DNA from: JAIRTY01 sp050257395
GTDB lineage: Bacteria; Actinomycetota; Actinomycetes; Streptosporangiales; Streptosporangiaceae
Assembly: GCA_050257395.1 (NCBI GenBank)
Contig: JBLMWU010000254.1
Coordinates: 1 to 16,937, forward strand
DNA: 16,937 nt
Direction of reading: 5' to 3'
Below the pieces are notes generated by a model. The model did no database searches, was not told the DNA's origin, and worked only from the letters and a program-made list of their open reading frames with translations. A program made the position numbers and the translations under genes. Shown in pieces: positions 13,646 to 16,937 of this stretch. Position 1 is the stretch's first letter; the number at the start of each line of letters is the position of its first letter.

Positions 13646-16069
13646 GTGGAGACCGATAAGCCCCTTTTGATGGGCTCTGTACCACCTTTGGTGGTGCGAT
13701 TCCAGGGCTCTGACCGGAGCCTGCCGGCCGGGCCGGCTTACCTGGTTGGCCGCGACCCCCAGGCTGCCGTTGTGGCCGAGGACACCCGGGTGTCCTGGCA
13801 TCACGCCGTGCTCAGGCTGGAGGGCAGCCGCTGGGTGCTGGCCGACAACGGCAGCACCAACGGCATCTACACCGGCGGCCAGCGGGTGGACCGCATCGAG
13901 ATCGACGGGGACTGCCTGGTCCGGCTCGGCCACCCGGCAGACGGGCCGCTGCTGGCCTGCTCGGTGCTTCCGGGAGCCCGGCAGGCGGCGGCCGGGCAGC
14001 CGGCTGCCCCGGTGGCGGTCAAGCCATCCGCCGTAGGTCAGTCCACGCAGGGCCGCACGCCCCTCCCGCCGCCCCGGGAGCCGAGCGCGGTGCGGGACCT
14101 GCCCGCCACCGTGCTGCGGATCGGCCGGGCAGCGGGCAGCGACATCGTCGTCGACGACCTGTCCGTGTCCCGCCACCACGCCGAGCTGCGCCATGCGGAC
14201 GGCGGCTACCAGATAGCCGACCTGGGCAGCTTCAACGGCACGTTCGTCAACGGCCAGCGCGTGATCCTGGCGCCGCTGGCCGAGGGCGACCTCGTCGGCA
14301 TCGGGTCCACGACCTTCCGGCTGACCGGCCGGGAACTCCAGGAGTTCGCCGCCACCGGCGACGTCTCGCTGGTGGCGCGGGACCTGACGGTCCGGGTGCC
14401 GGGCGGGAAGGTGCTGCTGGACCGGGTGAGCTTCCCGCTGGGTGAGCGCTGCCTGCTGGGGATCATCGGCCCCAGCGGCGCGGGCAAGTCAACACTGCTG
14501 GGTGCGCTGACGGGCATGCGGCCCGCGGGCGAGGGCAGCGTGCTCTACGACAACCGCGACCTGTATGCGGACTACGCGGAGCTGCGGCACCGGATCGGGC
14601 TGGTCCCGCAGGAAGACATCCTGCATGCCGAGCTGACTCCGCGCCGCGCCCTCAGGTACGCGGCGGAGCTGCGCTTCCCCGACGACACCAGCAAGGCGGA
14701 GCGTGAGCGCCGGGTGGACGAGGTGCTCGGCGAGCTCTCCCTCACCGCGCACGCCGACACCCGGACCAGCAAGCTGTCGGGCGGCCAGCGCAAGCGGGTC
14801 AACGTGGCCCTGGAGCTGATGACCAAGCCGTCGCTGCTGTTCCTGGACGAGCCCACCTCCGGCCTGGATCCCGGGCTGGACAAGTCGCTGATGCAGATGC
14901 TGTCGGGGCTCGCGCACGACGGGCGCACGGTCGTCGTGGTCACCCACAGCGTCGACAACCTGGGCATCTGCGACCGGCTGCTGGTGCTGGCGCCCGGCGG
15001 CCGGGTGGCGTACTTCGGCCCGCCCGCCGACGGCCTGAGGCACTTCGGCAAAGCCTCCTGGGCCGAGGTGTTCCAGGCGATCAACGACGAGCCGGGCCGG
15101 GACTGGGCCGGGGACTTCCAGCGCTCCCCCTGGCAGGCTCAGTACGTGGCCGCGGGCCTGGACGGCCAGGCGCCATCGGCCGGGCAGCGGCAGGCCCCGC
15201 CCGCGCCGCCGTCCAGGAACCGGCTGGCGCAGTTCAGCACCCTGTCCCGGCGCTACCTGTCGGTGATCGCCTCGGACCGGGTCTACCTGGCGATGCTGAT
15301 CGGCGCCCCGTTCGTGCTGGGTGCGTTCGCGCGCGCCATACCCGCCAGGAACGGGCTGGCCCCCGGCCCGGCGACGCCGGGGCAGCACGCGGGCTCCATG
15401 GCCCCGGCCGCCTCGGTGCTCCTGCTGCTGGCATTCGGTGCCTGCTTCGCAGGCGCGTTCATCTCCATCCGGGAGCTGGTCAAGGAGCGGGCCATCTACA
15501 GCCGGGAACGGGCCACCGGTCTCTCACCCGCCTCCTACCTGTTCTCCAAGCTGGTGGTGCTCGCCCTGTTCAGCGGTTTCCAGGCGGCCGTGATCGTGGT
15601 CCTGGGCCTGCTCGGCCGCAAGCTGCCCGCGACCGGATCGCTGCTCACCTCGTTCCCCCTGGCGGAGATGGTCGCGGCCATCGCCGTGCTGGCGGTGGTG
15701 TCCATGGTGCTGGGCCTGCTGGTGTCCGCGTCGGTCAGCACGTCCGAGCGGACCATGCCGCTGCTGATGGTCTTCGCGGTGGTGGAGGTGGTCTTCTGCG
15801 GGGGGCTGTTCCCGATCGGCGGCAAGGCGGGGGTGGAGGAGATCTCCTGGCTGTCGCCGTCGCGGTGGGGGTTCGCCGGCACGGCATCCACCGCCTCGCT
15901 GAACAAGCTCATCCCCGCGGCGCCGGGCAGCACGGGCGACGCACTGTGGCAGCACAGCGCGCACACCTGGCTGCTGGACATGGGCGCACTGACCGCGCTC
16001 GGGGTGGTGTTCGCCGTCCTCGCCTGGCGGCAGCTCGCCCGCCAGGGCCCGCGCCGCAAGGCCGCGTGA
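13646..16069 (+). CDS. Double-FHA ABC transporter, ATPase-permease fusion (Rv1747-like)
   Basis: A half-transporter exporter of 807 residues with cytosolic phosphothreonine-binding domains. FHA1 (about 15-105) has GR at 35-36, SWHH at 50-53 and NGSTNG at 68-73. FHA2 (about 150-230) has GR at 160-161, SRHH at 175-178 and SFNGT at 195-199. The ABC domain (about 240-465) has Walker A GPSGAGKST (275-283), signature LSGGQ (377-381), Walker B LLFLDEP and switch His434. Six predicted helices follow (about 543-795), an ABC-2 type permease. The inter-FHA linker (about 110-150) has few Ser/Thr, including QSTQGRTP, as possible kinase sites. In mycobacteria the same architecture (Rv1747) is controlled by a Ser/Thr kinase and exports envelope glycolipid. 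No kinase gene is adjacent here. The GTG start is set by the -10 box six nt upstream. Confidence 0.95.
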   Translation: METDKPLLMGSVPPLVVRFQGSDRSLPAGPAYLVGRDPQAAVVAEDTRVSWHHAVLRLEGSRWVLADNGSTNGIYTGGQRVDRIEIDGDCLVRLGHPADGPLLACSVLPGARQAAAGQPAAPVAVKPSAVGQSTQGRTPLPPPREPSAVRDLPATVLRIGRAAGSDIVVDDLSVSRHHAELRHADGGYQIADLGSFNGTFVNGQRVILAPLAEGDLVGIGSTTFRLTGRELQEFAATGDVSLVARDLTVRVPGGKVLLDRVSFPLGERCLLGIIGPSGAGKSTLLGALTGMRPAGEGSVLYDNRDLYADYAELRHRIGLVPQEDILHAELTPRRALRYAAELRFPDDTSKAERERRVDEVLGELSLTAHADTRTSKLSGGQRKRVNVALELMTKPSLLFLDEPTSGLDPGLDKSLMQMLSGLAHDGRTVVVVTHSVDNLGICDRLLVLAPGGRVAYFGPPADGLRHFGKASWAEVFQAINDEPGRDWAGDFQRSPWQAQYVAAGLDGQAPSAGQRQAPPAPPSRNRLAQFSTLSRRYLSVIASDRVYLAMLIGAPFVLGAFARAIPARNGLAPGPATPGQHAGSMAPAASVLLLLAFGACFAGAFISIRELVKERAIYSRERATGLSPASYLFSKLVVLALFSGFQAAVIVVLGLLGRKLPATGSLLTSFPLAEMVAAIAVLAVVSMVLGLLVSASVSTSERTMPLLMVFAVVEVVFCGGLFPIGGKAGVEEISWLSPSRWGFAGTASTASLNKLIPAAPGSTGDALWQHSAHTWLLDMGALTALGVVFAVLAWRQLARQGPRRKAA

Positions 16070-16098
16070 GGGAATCTGGCACGGCCGGTAGCTGAGGA

Positions 16099-16114
16099 GC
16101 CCGCCCGCGCGGGC
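16099..16114 (+). terminator. Candidate terminator after the ABC gene
   Basis: GCCCGC-ccgc-GCGGGC, a 6-bp stem with a 4-nt loop, lies 30 nt after the TGA. No U-tract follows. Confidence 0.4.
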
Positions 16115-16218
16115 CCGCGTGACAAGAACGCCTGGCCGCGCGCCGATCACAGTGAACGGCGACGGCTTTGTGCATGCCAGGGCGCCGCCCGCAGCCGCCG
16201 CCGGATGAAGGTGATCGT

Positions 16219-16788
16219 GTGCCGAGCGTCTTTGCCCTAGCCCTCGCCTGGATTGTCCCGGGCATCCTCCTGCCTGGCCCCGCGGCCAGCCCGGTACCCG
16301 GTCCCCGCCCCTACTCGGCCCCGCCGTTCGCGGCGCAGTGCCACTGGCACCGGTACGGCGACGGGGTGGCACCGCCGCTCAGCCTGATCGGCCAGGAGCC
16401 GCTGTGCGTCGAGTACAGCAAGCGTGACATCACGGCCACCAACGGCGGTGCCATCCGGTTCGCGCTGGCCGAGCCGGCCCGGTTCGTGATCGCCGTCCCG
16501 GCCTGCGAGTACTGGCAGCGGGACCACTGGCGGTTCCGCATCAGCCCGGGCGAGCGGCCCTACGTCACCTGGGACGGCAGCTACTGGTTCGACAAGCGCC
16601 GCGGCGAGGCCGGGGCGCGGCTGGCCAGCTTCACCGTCGCCGGCCGGCCCGCGGGCATCGGCGACGCCGTCGCCGCGCTGCGCCCGCTGTCCCCTGGCCT
16701 GGCCGCCGCCCTCGCCGCCTACGGCACCCGGCCGGGCGAGTCCGGGATGACGGCCGCCCTGCCGGGAGGGCTTGCGTGCCAGAGCTGA
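16219..16788 (+). CDS. Small secreted protein of unknown function (189 aa)
   Basis: I do not recognise the family. The start is GTG at 16219 with AAGGTG five nt upstream. The first 25 residues (a hydrophobic stretch with FALALAWIVPGILL, then a Pro/Ala-rich end) look like a signal peptide, though the basic N-region is missing; a start at 16168 would supply arginines but has no ribosome site. The mature part has Cys41, Cys63, Cys96 and Cys187, which could form disulfides, and aromatic motifs CHWHRYGDG, CEYWQRDHWRFRI and TWDGSYWF. The 3' end overlaps the next gene by 13 nt, so the two are translationally coupled and probably act together outside the membrane. Confidence 0.75.
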   Translation: MPSVFALALAWIVPGILLPGPAASPVPGPRPYSAPPFAAQCHWHRYGDGVAPPLSLIGQEPLCVEYSKRDITATNGGAIRFALAEPARFVIAVPACEYWQRDHWRFRISPGERPYVTWDGSYWFDKRRGEAGARLASFTVAGRPAGIGDAVAALRPLSPGLAAALAAYGTRPGESGMTAALPGGLACQS

Positions 16789-16937
16789 CCGTGAGCCGGC
16801 GGCAGCTGCTGGTCGGGCTGAGCGCGGCGCTGGTGCTGCTGCAGGCCGGGGCCGCGGCGCCGCCCGCCGCGGCCGCGGCCAGCCTCGACCCGGTCACCCG
16901 GGACACGCTGGAGGCGTTCGCCGACACGATTGTGCCC
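16776..16937 (+). CDS. Tat-exported protein, N-terminal part (DUF5987-like), cut by window edge
   Basis: The first 54 codons are present. A twin-arginine signal SRRQLLVGLSAALVLL is followed by an Ala/Pro-rich linker and LEAFADTIVP. That last block recalls DUF5987/gluconate-dehydrogenase-subunit-3-like proteins, which in actinomycetes often sit beside secreted GMC-type oxidoreductases; this is from memory of the pattern and rests on few residues. The GTG at 16776 has a strong ribosome site GGGAGGG five nt upstream, inside the preceding gene. The in-frame GTG at 16791 is too far from that site. Confidence 0.75.
   Translation, partial: MPELTVSRRQLLVGLSAALVLLQAGAAAPPAAAAASLDPVTRDTLEAFADTIVP

Noticed and set aside
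11166..13685. 839-codon open frame on the minus strand opposite the FUSC gene
   Set aside because: Its translation is dominated by R, G, Q, P and H, typical of the antisense frame of a GC-rich gene; the plus strand has clear FUSC motifs and helices.
14489..15388. 299-codon minus-strand frame opposite the ABC gene
   Set aside because: Low-complexity antisense shadow; the plus strand carries Walker A, signature and Walker B motifs.
16103..16114. 12-bp self-palindrome GCCCGCGCGGGC considered as an operator
   Set aside because: It is better explained as part of the 6-bp hairpin after the ABC gene stop.

Overview
The window is very GC-rich DNA with strong G/C third-position preference, frequent GTG starts, TANNNT -10 boxes sitting 6-8 nt before start codons (leaderless transcripts), TIGR03085/TIGR03086-type metal-binding proteins and an Rv1747-like double-FHA ABC protein. 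Together these point to a chromosomal segment of a high-GC actinomycete; the genus cannot be fixed from the sequence. No tRNA, rRNA, CRISPR array, insertion sequence or prophage gene was seen.

Region 1 (1-3950, all minus strand). Read in the direction of transcription it runs from an orphan oligopeptide-binding lipoprotein with a structured 5' leader, through a 12-bp hairpin and a small unknown ORF, to a promoter that starts transcription at the ATG of a 31-residue, six-cysteine leader peptide. About 135 nt further on lies a nitrite/sulfite reductase gene that carries one frameshift and runs off the left edge. The leader peptide with its promoter, an inverted repeat in the promoter spacer and a pyrimidine-rich intervening leader looks like a cysteine-responsive attenuation system for sulfur assimilation. 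It is the most interesting part of the window.

Region 2 (4130-6855, minus strand) holds a divergent Ada-type/AraC/AlkA fusion glycosylase with a shortened sensor domain, a two-helix membrane protein with a coiled coil followed by strong hairpins, and a VOC (glyoxalase-fold) gene broken by a frameshift next to a 10-nt direct repeat. A 481-bp non-coding divergent spacer follows.

Region 3 (7337-11042) has stand-alone housekeeping or accessory enzymes in alternating orientation: an alpha/beta hydrolase (+), an unrecognised soluble protein (-), an NmrA/SDR-like NAD(P)-binding protein (+), and two mycothiol-dependent/DinB-like metal-binding proteins (-). Convergent pairs share inverted repeats.

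Region 4 (11286-16937, plus strand) encodes envelope functions: a FUSC-family membrane protein, a leaderless double-FHA ABC transporter of the Rv1747 type, then a small secreted protein whose 3' end overlaps a Tat-signal protein cut by the right edge. The last two are translationally coupled and likely work together outside the membrane.
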